From: Prolixibacter sp. SD074
GTDB taxonomy: Bacteria > Bacteroidota > Bacteroidia > Bacteroidales > Prolixibacteraceae
Assembly: GCF_009617895.1 (NCBI RefSeq)
Contig: NZ_BLAW01000001.1
Coordinates: 673,001 to 737,000 of the forward strand
DNA: 64,000 nucleotides
Reading direction: 5' to 3'
The notes under the pieces were generated by a model. It was not told the origin of the DNA. It was given only the letters and a program-made list of their open reading frames with translations, and did not search any database. Both the position numbers and the translations under genes were made by a program. This document shows positions 53,821 to 62,821 of the stretch, in pieces; position 1 is the stretch's first letter; every line of letters begins with the position of its first letter.

Positions 53821-54483
53821 TTAAAATTTAATGACAATCATAGCAGCAGCTAAGGAACCAAAAGCGGTTAGGGCAGCAGCCCGATGGTAAGGTTTTAGGT
53901 TGGGATGGCTTTCTAATTGCGTGGCAAGAATGTTTGTAGCTACCATGCTGGTAAAATGTACGATAGCGAGGATTTTGTGAACTTTGATACTGCTGTATCC
54001 TTTTCGTTCGTCAAGCATTTTAGGTGGCGCAAATAATGCCAGTGCAGCTGTTGAGAAATAGGCAATGTCGACACCGGCGGCCAGGCCTTCATGCAATCCT
54101 TTTACGCTGTAATCGCCATTGTACAGTTTGTATCCAACGACACCCTGGGCTGCCATTCCCGCCAATGAAACAAATCCCAGCACCTGGTGCATTTTCAACA
54201 TGGTTCGGCGGATCTTCAACTCCCTGTCCCGCTCTTCCGGCGAAAGCTTGAATGCATTGAAGTTTCTCATCAAACCTTTGTGGCCCCACAAAATTTTCTG
54301 GGTAAACGGATACTTTTTCGGCAGAAGTTGTACGTGTTCCTGCTGAGGCGTCATGATCGAATTGAGCAGATCATTTTGAACCTTGGTCGTGTCGCTCTGT
54401 ACATGCGTGGTATCGGTCTGTGCCGATAAGCGCCCTATGGACAGCAAAAGTGTTACGATAAAAAGAGTTGTTCTGAGTCCCAT
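53821..54483 (-). CDS. membrane protein, b561-like histidine pattern, partner of YceI
   Basis: A 220-residue protein with a signal segment (LFIVTLLLSIGRLSAQ), a soluble linker, then four hydrophobic helices from about residue 95. Histidines lie in KMHQVLGFVSL, GLHEGLAAGVDIA, VHKILAIVHF and PYHRAAALTAF, spaced as in haem-binding four-helix cytochrome b561-like proteins. The call rests on this pattern and on the adjacency to YceI; no exact family recognised. It may accept electrons for a periplasmic reaction. Confidence 0.7.
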   Translation of the reverse strand: MGLRTTLFIVTLLLSIGRLSAQTDTTHVQSDTTKVQNDLLNSIMTPQQEHVQLLPKKYPFTQKILWGHKGLMRNFNAFKLSPEERDRELKIRRTMLKMHQVLGFVSLAGMAAQGVVGYKLYNGDYSVKGLHEGLAAGVDIAYFSTAALALFAPPKMLDERKGYSSIKVHKILAIVHFTSMVATNILATQLESHPNLKPYHRAAALTAFGSLAAAMIVIKF

Positions 54484-54615
54484 ACTTCCCTAATTATTAA
54501 TTGAGATTAGTCTAAATTAAGACTTATTTAAAATTGCCTGTCGAAGATATAAAATCTTAAGTGAATTTTAAGAATTACAAGACGTGTTTAAGCGCTGATA
54601 ATTAATGCAAAAGAA

Positions 54616-54652
54616 AAGGCAGAGAACCCGTTATCTACGAATTTTCTGCCTT
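54616..54652 (-). terminator. terminator of the copper operon
   Basis: Eight-base-pair stem AAGGCAGA/TCTGCCTT with a 21-base loop; on the minus strand it follows copZ and is succeeded by TTCTTTT. Confidence 0.65.
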
Positions 54653-54678
54653 GGTTTTGTCCCAGACATGATCGGTTT

Positions 54679-54891
54679 TTAGAGCTCTTCGATGCTGTAT
54701 CCGGCTTTTTGTACCAACTCCTTTACTATTTCCGGATTGTTCTCTTTCAATTCCACGGTCAGAATTTTTTCCGGGTTATTAATGTCCACTTCCCATTTTT
54801 CGATAGCATCGGAGCCATTCAGGGAAGGGGTTACTGCTGCGATGCAGCCGTTGCAATTGATGTTTGTTTTGTATTTTACAGTGAAATTCAT
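54679..54891 (-). CDS. copZ: small HMA-domain copper chaperone
   Basis: A 70-residue single HMA domain with the metal site NCNGC (Cys13, Cys16) in the first loop and the C-terminal AGYSIEEL of the ferredoxin-like fold. It delivers Cu(I) to the CopA pump. It lies 38 bases downstream of copA in the same operon. The residue before the first Cys is Asn rather than the usual Met/Thr, a common variant in this phylum. Confidence 0.88.
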   Translation of the reverse strand: MNFTVKYKTNINCNGCIAAVTPSLNGSDAIEKWEVDINNPEKILTVELKENNPEIVKELVQKAGYSIEEL

Positions 54892-54929
54892 AATTACTTG
54901 AGTTTTATGTTACTGATACAATAATTGTG

Positions 54930-57161
54930 TTATGTAAGTGATTTCCATTTTAATCGGAGACTGTTGGACACTACCGAAACGGAACTGAACGCCATGGCAG
55001 CTGCGGCAATCATCGGGTTCAGCAGGAACCCGTTGAATGCATACAGTACACCGGCAGCAACCGGGATACCAATTATGTTGTAGATAAATGCCCAGAACAG
55101 GTTCTGCTTAACCGTAGCTACGGTTTGTTTCGACAGTTTCAATGCTTTGGGAATGCTGTTTAGGTCGGATGTTGTTAATGTCATCTTAGCCACGTCGATC
55201 GCAATGTCCGAGCCTTTTCCCATGGCAATGCTGATATCAGCCTGTGCCAGCGCCTGCGAGTCATTGATTCCGTCGCCTACCATAGCTACCGTTTTACCCT
55301 TTCCCTGCAACTCTTTCACAAAAGCCGCTTTGTCACCGGGCAATATACCTGCTTTGAAATGTTTCAGTCCCACTTGCCGCGATACCGATTCAGCCGTCTG
55401 CTCGTTGTCGCCGGTCAACATGTAAACCTCAATTCCAGCGTCCTGTAAATGTTTGATCGCTTCTTTTGATGTTTCTTTAATCTGATCGGCAATGGCAATA
55501 ACTGCCAGTACTTTTTTTGCGTCTGTGAAGAAGATAACCGTTTGGGCTTCCTGTTGCATTTTTTCGGCTTTCGCCTGAATATCTTTCGGAAGGTCAATTT
55601 TATTTTCTTCCAACAAACGGTTATTTCCTACAAAATAGGTTTCTTTCGCGAAAGCGCCCTTTACACCTTGCCCGGTAATACTTTCGAATTGCTCGGGTTG
55701 CGTACCCTTGATTTCTTTTTCAACAAAGTACTCTACAACTGAACTTGCCAGCGGATGCTCCGATTGTTTTTCCATTCCGAGTAGCCGAGAAGTCAGTTGT
55801 TCCTGGTTCCCATCTTCACTCCAAATGATGTTGGTAACGATCGGTTTTCCTTCAGTGATGGTTCCGGTTTTATCCAGAATCACGGCATCTACTTTATGCG
55901 CCGTTTCCAGGCTTTCAGCGTCCTTAATCAGGATGTTGTTTTCGGCGCCTTTACCGATTCCAACCATGATGGCGGTAGGTGTGGCCAGTCCCAACGCACA
56001 TGGACAAGCAATAACCAATACGGTGATGGCTGCCAGCAGCGCATGGGTAAAAGCCTGATCTCCTCCGAAAATCATCCAGACGATAAACGTGAGGAGGGAA
56101 ATTCCCATGACAACCGGAACGAAAATACCGGCAATTTTATCGACCAGCTTTTGCACCGGGGCTTTACTTCCCTGTGCTTCTTGTACCATTTTAATGATGT
56201 GTGCAAGCAGGGTTTCGCCACCGACTTTTTCGGCACGAAACCAGAAACTACCTTTTTGGTTAATGGTTCCGGCAAATACTTCCTTGCTTTCAGTCTTCTC
56301 GACGGGAATCGGTTCACCACTAATCATACTTTCGTCGACGAACGAATTACCCTTGGTCACTTTTCCGTCTACCGGAATTTTATCGCCGGGTTTTACCAGC
56401 AAAATGTCACCAATGGCTACGTCTTTAATCGAAACGGTTGTTTCTGTTCCGTCATCCGCAATCCTGACCACTGTTTTCGGTTGCAATCCAATCAACTTTT
56501 TAATAGCCGAAGAAGTATTCGATTTAGCCCGGTCTTCCAATAGTTTTCCCAGTAAAATAAAGGCAATGATGGCAGCAGCGGCTTCGTAATAAACATGTGC
56601 TTCGAATCCTTTGCTGGTCCAGAATTCCGGATACAACGTATTGAACAGGCTGAACAGAAAAGCGATGCCCGTACTTACAGCGACCAGTGTGTCCATGTTG
56701 GCCACCCGGTGTTTCATCTGTTTCCAGGCGTTTACGTAAAATCGTTTTCCGAAGATGAATACAACCGGAAGAGTAAGCGCTAATTCAATCCATTTTGCAT
56801 AAGGCAAATTGGTTAGAAACATGGCGATCACCACAATCGGGATGGAGAATAACACCGCTCCCAATGTGTGTTTCTTTAGTTGTTCATATTCTTTTCGCTG
56901 GATTTTTTCGACAGTCTCTCCCGCAGTGTCGCTGTCTTCCACGATTAGGTCGTAACCCACAGCCTGAATCGCTGTCTTCATCCCGGTAGGTTGTATGACC
57001 TGCTGATCCCATTTTACCAGGACACTGGCATTCGCAAAATTTACCTTGGCATCTATCACACCATCCGTTGCATTCAAAATGGTCTCGACGCTCAGTGAAC
57101 AGGACGCACAGCTCATCCCGGTAACGGGAAAGGTTTGCGTTATGTAATTTGAAGCTGACAT
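54930..57161 (-). CDS. copA: copper-translocating P1B-type ATPase
   Basis: A 743-residue copper exporter of the inner membrane. One N-terminal HMA domain with GMSCASC (Cys18, Cys21), eight predicted helices, the membrane metal motif ACPCALGLATP, the phosphorylation site LDKTGTITEGKP, the HP-locus SEHPLASSV and the hinge MVGDGINDSQALAQAD. The CPC and the downstream pattern (NIIGIPVAAGVLYAF) indicate Cu(I). Coupled with copZ and an upstream AraC-type regulator with a metal-binding domain. Confidence 0.96.
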   Translation of the reverse strand: MSASNYITQTFPVTGMSCASCSLSVETILNATDGVIDAKVNFANASVLVKWDQQVIQPTGMKTAIQAVGYDLIVEDSDTAGETVEKIQRKEYEQLKKHTLGAVLFSIPIVVIAMFLTNLPYAKWIELALTLPVVFIFGKRFYVNAWKQMKHRVANMDTLVAVSTGIAFLFSLFNTLYPEFWTSKGFEAHVYYEAAAAIIAFILLGKLLEDRAKSNTSSAIKKLIGLQPKTVVRIADDGTETTVSIKDVAIGDILLVKPGDKIPVDGKVTKGNSFVDESMISGEPIPVEKTESKEVFAGTINQKGSFWFRAEKVGGETLLAHIIKMVQEAQGSKAPVQKLVDKIAGIFVPVVMGISLLTFIVWMIFGGDQAFTHALLAAITVLVIACPCALGLATPTAIMVGIGKGAENNILIKDAESLETAHKVDAVILDKTGTITEGKPIVTNIIWSEDGNQEQLTSRLLGMEKQSEHPLASSVVEYFVEKEIKGTQPEQFESITGQGVKGAFAKETYFVGNNRLLEENKIDLPKDIQAKAEKMQQEAQTVIFFTDAKKVLAVIAIADQIKETSKEAIKHLQDAGIEVYMLTGDNEQTAESVSRQVGLKHFKAGILPGDKAAFVKELQGKGKTVAMVGDGINDSQALAQADISIAMGKGSDIAIDVAKMTLTTSDLNSIPKALKLSKQTVATVKQNLFWAFIYNIIGIPVAAGVLYAFNGFLLNPMIAAAAMAFSSVSVVSNSLRLKWKSLT

Positions 57162-57191
57162 AGCATAAAGTTTTATTATGCTACAAAGCTA
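57161..57191 (-). promoter_or_regulatory. copA promoter and candidate operator
   Basis: On the minus strand TAGCTTTG (57184-57191) is an exact -7 element. Directly downstream TAGCATA and TATGCTA (57177-57183 and 57161-57167) form a perfect seven-base inverted repeat over the transcription start, ending at the ATG. This is a natural place for a copper-responsive regulator to bind. Confidence 0.55.
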
Positions 57192-57243
57192 ATGGTCACA
57201 GGGGCTTCAGATGTTACAGGATTTTCGAAAAGAGTTATACAAT

Positions 57244-57810
57244 TTACAGTTTATCGAGTGGGGTGCGCTGCCTTACGTCTTTCAGTTTTTTGAAATGGGT
57301 GGGCGTTAAGTCGGTGATTTTTTTGAATTGTCCGCTTAGATGTGCCACGCTGCTATATCCCATTCTGTAGGCTATCTCACTTAGTGTGAGTTCATTGTAT
57401 ACCAGTAGCTCTTTCACTTTTTCGATTTTTTGTTCAATGTAGTAATGCTCAATGGTTGTTCCTTCGATGGAAGAAAAGAGATTACTGAGGTAATGGTAAT
57501 CGTAATTGAGATGTGCACGGATATATTCGGATAACCGGATCTGAATCGGTTCATTGTTTTGGTGGACCAATTCAATGATGAGTGTTTTGATTTTCTCTAC
57601 TAATTTGCTGTTCTTGTCGTCCAGCAGTTCGAAACCCAGTGGTTCAATGTGGGTTTTTATCTGCTTCATTTGCTCGGTAGAGAGTTCCTTCTGACCAAAA
57701 TCGACTTCGCCTAATTCTACTGAAATGGGATCCAGTTTCAGATCGTTGAGCTGGTTTTTAATGGCCAGCTTACAACGATCGCAAACCATATTTTTGATAT
57801 AAATTTTCAT
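57244..57810 (-). CDS. AraC-family regulator with N-terminal HMA-like metal-binding domain
   Basis: A 188-residue fusion: residues 1-65 resemble a heavy-metal-associated domain (MKIYIKNMVCDRCKLAI, Cys10 and Cys13, then a ferredoxin-like pattern), and residues about 90-185 are an AraC helix-turn-helix pair (YIRAHLNYDYHYLSNLFSSI, LTLSEIAYRMGYSSVAHLSG, FKKITDLTPTHFKKL). It lies upstream of and co-directional with copA (82 bases), so it is probably a Cu(I)-sensing regulator of the copper operon. I start at ATG 57810; a longer frame upstream is not homologous. Metal identity is inferred. Confidence 0.88.
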   Translation of the reverse strand: MKIYIKNMVCDRCKLAIKNQLNDLKLDPISVELGEVDFGQKELSTEQMKQIKTHIEPLGFELLDDKNSKLVEKIKTLIIELVHQNNEPIQIRLSEYIRAHLNYDYHYLSNLFSSIEGTTIEHYYIEQKIEKVKELLVYNELTLSEIAYRMGYSSVAHLSGQFKKITDLTPTHFKKLKDVRQRTPLDKL

Positions 57811-57961
57811 CCGCGAAAAGTTTATTCTTAATGGCCGGATGGAACTCACGATGAATTTTTAGCATGCCTGTTTGTGCATCAGACATTTCAGAATTCATGT
57901 TCGTTTCACTTTGTCCGTTTTTTCGAAGAGCCGCTTTTATTTAGGCTTTCGCCGGAAAACA

Positions 57962-59854
57962 TTACTCGAGGTAAGTGTATCCGTACAATCCTGAGCGGTA
58001 GTTTGACAGGAATTCTTTTCCTTCCTCGGCCGAAATTTTCCCGGCTTTAACCGATGACGTCACCCAGGTTTCAACGGTACGGACCAGTTTCTTCGGATTG
58101 TACTGCACATAGTCGAGAACCTCGGCTACCGTTTCTCCGTCGATAATCTGGTCGATACTGTATCCCTTTTCGTCAACTGAAACGTGGACCGCATTGGTAT
58201 CACCGAAAAGGTTATGTAAATCGCCCAGTATTTCCTGGTAAGCGCCAACGAGGAAAACCCCGATATAGTATGACTCTTTCGCTTTGAGTGAATGAACAGG
58301 CAGATAGTAAGAAAAGTTCCGGGTCGAAATGAAATTGTCGATTTTCCCGTCCGAATCACAGGTAATGTCCTGCAACGTTGCCGATCGGGCGGGTTTTTCA
58401 TCCAGTCGATGAATCGGAATGATTGGGAAAATCTGGTCGATGGCCCAGGAATCGGGCAGTGATTGGAACAACGAGAAGTTGCAGAAATATTTATCTGACA
58501 ATAGCTTCGGCAGGTTTAGCAACTCCTCCGGAACATGTTTCAGTTTACCGGCCATTTGATGTACTTCGCGGGCAATGGACCAGAATAAGCGCTCGATTTG
58601 GGCACGGGTTTTCAGATCAACTAATCCGAGGCTAAAACGGTCGAGCGCTTCTTCCCGGATTTGTTGCGCATCGTGCCACGTTTCCAGCATTCGTGGCTGG
58701 TTCAGCAAATCCCAGGCTTCATACAATTCCTTTACCAGATCATGTGCATCTTCAGTCAATTCTTCTTCTTCGTCCCAACTGGGCAAAGTTGCCGATTCGA
58801 GTACCTCGAAAATGAGTACCGAGTGATGAGCAGCCAGTGACCGTCCCGATTCGGTGATGATATTGGGATGTGGGATATCGTGTTGGTTGCTGGCATCCAC
58901 CATCGAAGAAGTAGCATCGTTTACATACTCCTGGATGCTGTAGTTCACGCTGCTTTCGCTGTTAGCCGAGCGGGTCCCGTCGTAATCGATACCCAGACCG
59001 CCGCCAATGTCGACAAATTGAACCGGGAAGCCATTGAGGTGGAGGTGTACGTAAAACTGTGCGGCTTCGCGCAAGGCAATTTTAATGCGGCGAATTTTAT
59101 TAACCTGACTGCCAATATGGAAGTGTACCAGCTTCAGGCAATCCTGCATCTTGTTCTCCTCCAGGAAATCCATGGCAACGAGCAATTCGCTGGAAGTAAG
59201 ACCAAATTTGCTGACATCCCCGCCTGAATCTTCCCATTTTCCACTGCCGGAGCTGGCCAGTTTGATACGGATTCCAATGTTGGGCCGAATCTTCAAACGC
59301 CTGGCAATGCGCGTAATCAGTTTCAGTTCGTTCAGTTTTTCTACCACCAGGAAAATCCGGCGCCCCATTTTCTGCGCCAACAACGCCAGCTCGATGTAAT
59401 CTTCGTCTTTGTATCCGTTGCAAATAATAAGAGAATCATTATCGGTGTTCACACCAATAACGGCGTGTAATTCTGGTTTGGAGCCGGCTTCCAGACCGAT
59501 ATTGAATTTCTTACCATGACTGACAATCTCCTGAACAACAGGCCGCATTTGATTTACCTTGATGGGGTAGACGGTAAAATTCTGTGCTTTATATCCGTAT
59601 TCCTCAGCTGCTATTTTAAAGCAACTTTCCATTTTTTCAATCCGGCTATCTAATATATCAGGAAAACGTATCAGCATGGGAGCGGAAACATCGCGAAGCT
59701 GAAGTTCATCAACTAACTCCTTCAAGTCAACCTGAACGCTGTTTTTTTTGGGCGTTACGACAACATGTCCCTTCTCGTTAATCGAAAAAAAATTTATTCC
59801 CCAGCCATTAATGTTGTACAGTTCGGCAGAATCTTCAACACGCCATTTTCTCAT
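57962..59854 (-). CDS. speA: biosynthetic arginine decarboxylase
   Basis: A 630-residue PLP enzyme (alanine-racemase fold) making agmatine from arginine, the first step of polyamine synthesis by the agmatine route. Visible: the PLP-lysine segment VYPIKVNQMRPVV, the MGRRIFLVVEKLNELKL helix, the HFHIGSQVNKIRR PLP-phosphate loop, DIGGGLGIDYDGT and the late CDSDGKIDNF substrate loop. Length and start (RKWRVEDSAELYNINGWG) are those of SpeA. Downstream agmatine genes are not in the window. Confidence 0.96.
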   Translation of the reverse strand: MRKWRVEDSAELYNINGWGINFFSINEKGHVVVTPKKNSVQVDLKELVDELQLRDVSAPMLIRFPDILDSRIEKMESCFKIAAEEYGYKAQNFTVYPIKVNQMRPVVQEIVSHGKKFNIGLEAGSKPELHAVIGVNTDNDSLIICNGYKDEDYIELALLAQKMGRRIFLVVEKLNELKLITRIARRLKIRPNIGIRIKLASSGSGKWEDSGGDVSKFGLTSSELLVAMDFLEENKMQDCLKLVHFHIGSQVNKIRRIKIALREAAQFYVHLHLNGFPVQFVDIGGGLGIDYDGTRSANSESSVNYSIQEYVNDATSSMVDASNQHDIPHPNIITESGRSLAAHHSVLIFEVLESATLPSWDEEEELTEDAHDLVKELYEAWDLLNQPRMLETWHDAQQIREEALDRFSLGLVDLKTRAQIERLFWSIAREVHQMAGKLKHVPEELLNLPKLLSDKYFCNFSLFQSLPDSWAIDQIFPIIPIHRLDEKPARSATLQDITCDSDGKIDNFISTRNFSYYLPVHSLKAKESYYIGVFLVGAYQEILGDLHNLFGDTNAVHVSVDEKGYSIDQIIDGETVAEVLDYVQYNPKKLVRTVETWVTSSVKAGKISAEEGKEFLSNYRSGLYGYTYLE

Positions 59855-60055
59855 TTTTGCGACTTGTTACTTATTCGTTCGTTATTCAGTTTATAATCAC
59901 CTGTTTTTTGCCGGTAAAGGCAAGCCGTTAATTTACGTTTCGGGCTAAAAATAGGAAAAAATTGTGGGTTTGTTTTCCGGTCTAGCCAACGCAAACCCCA
60001 TATTTTTTATTTAATATGTTAAAAGTTGGTGTGGGATGTTATATCCATCTGTAAA

Positions 60056-61189
60056 TTAACGAAGATGATATCCCTGGCTATTCCGCTCGGCCATCATAAA
60101 TAACTTGTATTGCCCTTCGTTTAACGGGTAATCCCAACATCCCATCCGGTGATACAATTCCCCGCCAAATCCGGTTTTAAAGCGGTAAAGTCCGTACATG
60201 GGATGCGATGGTCCGGGAGTGGGCGATACACCAAACATGTCGTATTCGGTGCAACCTTTTTGACGGGCAATTTTAATGGCTTCCCATTGTAACGCGTAGG
60301 TAGCCATCTTGTCCCGGTTCTGTGACGAGGATGCTCCGTACAGATAAGTCGCTCGTTTACCGGTTACCACCAGAAACATTCCGGCTAACGGTATTCCCCC
60401 TGATTCGGCCAGAAGCATGTGCACATCGGCAGGCGAAGCGGTATTGGAAGCCTCTGTTTCCAGCACGGTGCGGAAATAATTGATATCGTCGAGTACGATG
60501 CCGTTACGGATGGCGGTTTGTTTATAAAGTTCGTACCATACAGGTAAATCACCGAAGCTGACCTCCTTTACTTCGACCCCTTTGCGTTTCGACAAGCGGA
60601 TGTTGTACCGTGTTTTGGGTTTCATTCGCTGAAGCAACATATCGTGATTGTGGCTCAAATCCAAAAAGATGGTATGGGAGGGGAGCAAATCGGAAGGAGC
60701 CTTGCGCAGGTTCCAGTTTTGGGTATTGAAGTTGATGCGCATTTCCTGGTAGTGTGGTTCCGGAGGCCCCAACCAGTCATCCCGGTCATTGAACCGGTTT
60801 TCGTCTTTCGCCCACGGCGATTCCCAAATCAAGTCGTAACGGATTAGGATGGTATTCGACGGAAGAAACGGACGAATGCTTTCGGATAGTTCTTCGAGGT
60901 ATAATCCGCGAAAATCCTCATCCGGATTGAGAAGCGGACCATATGGAATGTAGGCAACCTGATAATCGGCTCCCACCTGCTGCATAACCACCAGCAGATC
61001 GTCGGTTACCGGGTTTGTGTGGTTTGCGGCGGGTTCATTAATTTTTATGTCTGATTTTGGGACTTTGATGTCGAAGGCGCGCGTTTCGTATCCCAGGTTT
61101 TCTTTCACCCTGGCCCAGAAAGCTGTTTGCTGTGGGACAGCTGCGGGTTTGATTTGCTCCGTGTATTTCGGTTCAATGTCAATGTGCAT
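60056..61189 (-). CDS. FemAB/GNAT-type peptidyl transferase family protein
   Basis: A 377-residue protein with two GNAT-like domains. FemX/FemAB features: WARVKENLGYETRAFDIKVP, LIRYDLIWESPW, a central DLSHNHDMLLQRMKPKTRYN, IRLSKRKGVEV, LYKQTAIRNG, YLYGASSSQNRDKMATYALQ, WEAIKIARQKGCTEYDMFGV and LYRFKTGFGGELYHRMGCWD. FemAB enzymes transfer amino acids from aminoacyl-tRNA to peptidoglycan stem peptides or, in this form, act on related lipids. The acceptor is unknown; no other cell-wall genes are adjacent. Confidence 0.88.
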   Translation of the reverse strand: MHIDIEPKYTEQIKPAAVPQQTAFWARVKENLGYETRAFDIKVPKSDIKINEPAANHTNPVTDDLLVVMQQVGADYQVAYIPYGPLLNPDEDFRGLYLEELSESIRPFLPSNTILIRYDLIWESPWAKDENRFNDRDDWLGPPEPHYQEMRINFNTQNWNLRKAPSDLLPSHTIFLDLSHNHDMLLQRMKPKTRYNIRLSKRKGVEVKEVSFGDLPVWYELYKQTAIRNGIVLDDINYFRTVLETEASNTASPADVHMLLAESGGIPLAGMFLVVTGKRATYLYGASSSQNRDKMATYALQWEAIKIARQKGCTEYDMFGVSPTPGPSHPMYGLYRFKTGFGGELYHRMGCWDYPLNEGQYKLFMMAERNSQGYHLR

Positions 61190-61250
61190 TCCGCTTTTCT
61201 ATTTTCAGGTAAATACCACGAAGAATTCACCGAAAAATTGGATGGACAAG

Positions 61251-61940
61251 CTAATCTTTCAAGGCAAATTCCACGGTGGCTTCTGCATGTATTTTCAGTG
61301 TGTCAAATAGCTCCAGGCGGGTATCTTCCGGATGGATGAGTAATGGAATTTCGGTGCATCCGAGAATCATTCCTTCAGCGCCTTTGTCGGCCAGTTGGTT
61401 CATGATTTCCAGGAAACGACTTTTCGATGTGGCGCTGAATATCTCTTTTTCGAGTTCGTGCCAGATGACATGGTCGATAAATTCACGATCTTCTTTCTCC
61501 GGGACCAGCACTTCAATACCATGTTTGGACAGGCGCTTTTTGTAAAAATCCTTTTCCATCGTTAGCATGGTGCCTAAAAGTCCGACTTTCTGGAAACCTT
61601 TTGCGTTAATGGCTTCCGCTGTAGCATCCGCGATGTGGAGCAGGGGAACCGGAAGCTCAGTCATGAGTTTATCAGCATGCAGGTGCAGCGTGTTGGCGCC
61701 GAGTATCACAAAGTCAGCTCCTGCATCAATAAGTCTCAGCAGGTTTGTTTTGATGTATGCATACACTTCCCGTGGGCCTTGTTTTTTTAGTTCATTTAAT
61801 TCGGCAAAATTGACTGAGTGCAGAAAAATGCGTGCAGAACTCAGTCCACCGAGTCGCTCATTTGTCCCTTGATTCAGGTAACGATAATATTCCAGGGTGG
61901 AAACCCAGCCGGTTCCACCGAATAGTCCAATTGTTTTCAC
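61251..61940 (-). CDS. aspartate/glutamate racemase family protein
   Basis: A 230-residue cofactor-independent racemase. The start MKTIGLFGGTGWVSTLEYYR includes the usual GG(T/M)(G/S) loop. The two catalytic cysteines are expected in the GANTLH and GCTEIPLL regions. Only the second, GCTE, is seen; the first position reads GANTLHLHADK with Thr instead of Cys. That substitution is found in the broad Asp/Glu/hydantoin racemase group that acts as isomerases or lyases on other substrates. I start at GTG 61940; a longer upstream frame is not homologous. Divergent from pcm. Confidence 0.85.
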   Translation of the reverse strand: MKTIGLFGGTGWVSTLEYYRYLNQGTNERLGGLSSARIFLHSVNFAELNELKKQGPREVYAYIKTNLLRLIDAGADFVILGANTLHLHADKLMTELPVPLLHIADATAEAINAKGFQKVGLLGTMLTMEKDFYKKRLSKHGIEVLVPEKEDREFIDHVIWHELEKEIFSATSKSRFLEIMNQLADKGAEGMILGCTEIPLLIHPEDTRLELFDTLKIHAEATVEFALKD

Positions 61941-62052
61941 GTTTGTCGATTTAAAATTATGGTTTGTTAAGTTAATGAAGAATGACAATTCCCAACTGTT
62001 TGTCTGTATTTTTTTGAGATGAATTCCGTACATTAACGCAAAATGAAATCTA

Positions 62053-62742
62053 ATGAAGCTAATAACCGTACTACTACTTATATTTTTATTCCCGTTGTTG
62101 GCGTGTGCACAGGAAGATTTTGAGGCCAAGCGCATGGAAATGGTAAAAAAGCAAATCATTGCCCGGGGCATCGATGATGGCCCAACGATTAAGGCTATGC
62201 GCAAAGTTCCCCGTCAGGATTTTGTTCCGGACGCGTACCGTGATCAGGCGTATAGAGATTCCCGGCTTTCGATAGGCTATGGACAGACCATTTCGCAACC
62301 TTATATTGTGGCCTTAATGACCGAAAAAACAAAACCTTCGAAGGGGGAAAAGGCGTTGGAAATTGGAACAGGATCCGGTTATCAGGCTGCTGTTCTCGCC
62401 GAAATTGTCGATTCGGTTTACACCATCGAATTGATCCCCGGCTTAGCCCTGCATGCCGCTAAAGTACTTTCCGGTCTTCATTACGATAATGTGGTAACGA
62501 AACGAGGTGATGGTTACCGTGGTTGGCCCGAACATGCGCCTTTCGATATCATTCTGGTCACGGCTGCCGGCGATCATATTCCCCGCCCGTTAATTGATCA
62601 GTTGGCCGAAAATGGCCGGTTGATCATGCCGGTTGGGCAGCCCGGAAGCTTTCAACAATTGGTATTGCTGACCAAACGAAATGGCCGGGTTAAACGAAAA
62701 AATCTGGCGACAGTTCAATTTGTTCCGCTGCAGCGGGAATGA
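62053..62742 (+). CDS. pcm: protein-L-isoaspartate O-methyltransferase with signal peptide
   Basis: A 229-residue repair methyltransferase that methylates isoaspartyl residues. The SAM motif EIGTGSGYQAAVLAE is at about residue 103, with RGDGYRGWPEHAPFD and QLAENGRLIMPVG further on; a TISQPYIVALMTE loop is typical. Unusually, the N-terminus (MKLITVLLLIFLFPLLACAQ) is a signal peptide, so it would act in the periplasm. SAM supply there is unexplained, so cytosolic action with a cleaved or retained leader is possible. Followed by a terminator. Confidence 0.93.
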   Translation: MKLITVLLLIFLFPLLACAQEDFEAKRMEMVKKQIIARGIDDGPTIKAMRKVPRQDFVPDAYRDQAYRDSRLSIGYGQTISQPYIVALMTEKTKPSKGEKALEIGTGSGYQAAVLAEIVDSVYTIELIPGLALHAAKVLSGLHYDNVVTKRGDGYRGWPEHAPFDIILVTAAGDHIPRPLIDQLAENGRLIMPVGQPGSFQQLVLLTKRNGRVKRKNLATVQFVPLQRE

Positions 62743-62768
62743 TTTGTATCAGGATGCATAAGACTAAA

Positions 62769-62806
62769 AAAAAGCCGGATCTGTTTTCAACTCCGGCTTT
62801 TTTTTT
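62769..62806. terminator. bidirectional terminator between pcm and acs
   Basis: Nine-base-pair stem AAAGCCGGA/TCCGGCTTT with T runs on both strands. Confidence 0.85.
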
Positions 62807-62821
62807 ATTATTTGTACCAGA

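Noticed and set aside
55797-56543. 248-codon open frame opposite copA
   Set aside because: Antisense to well-conserved CopA motifs; low-complexity, no domain pattern.
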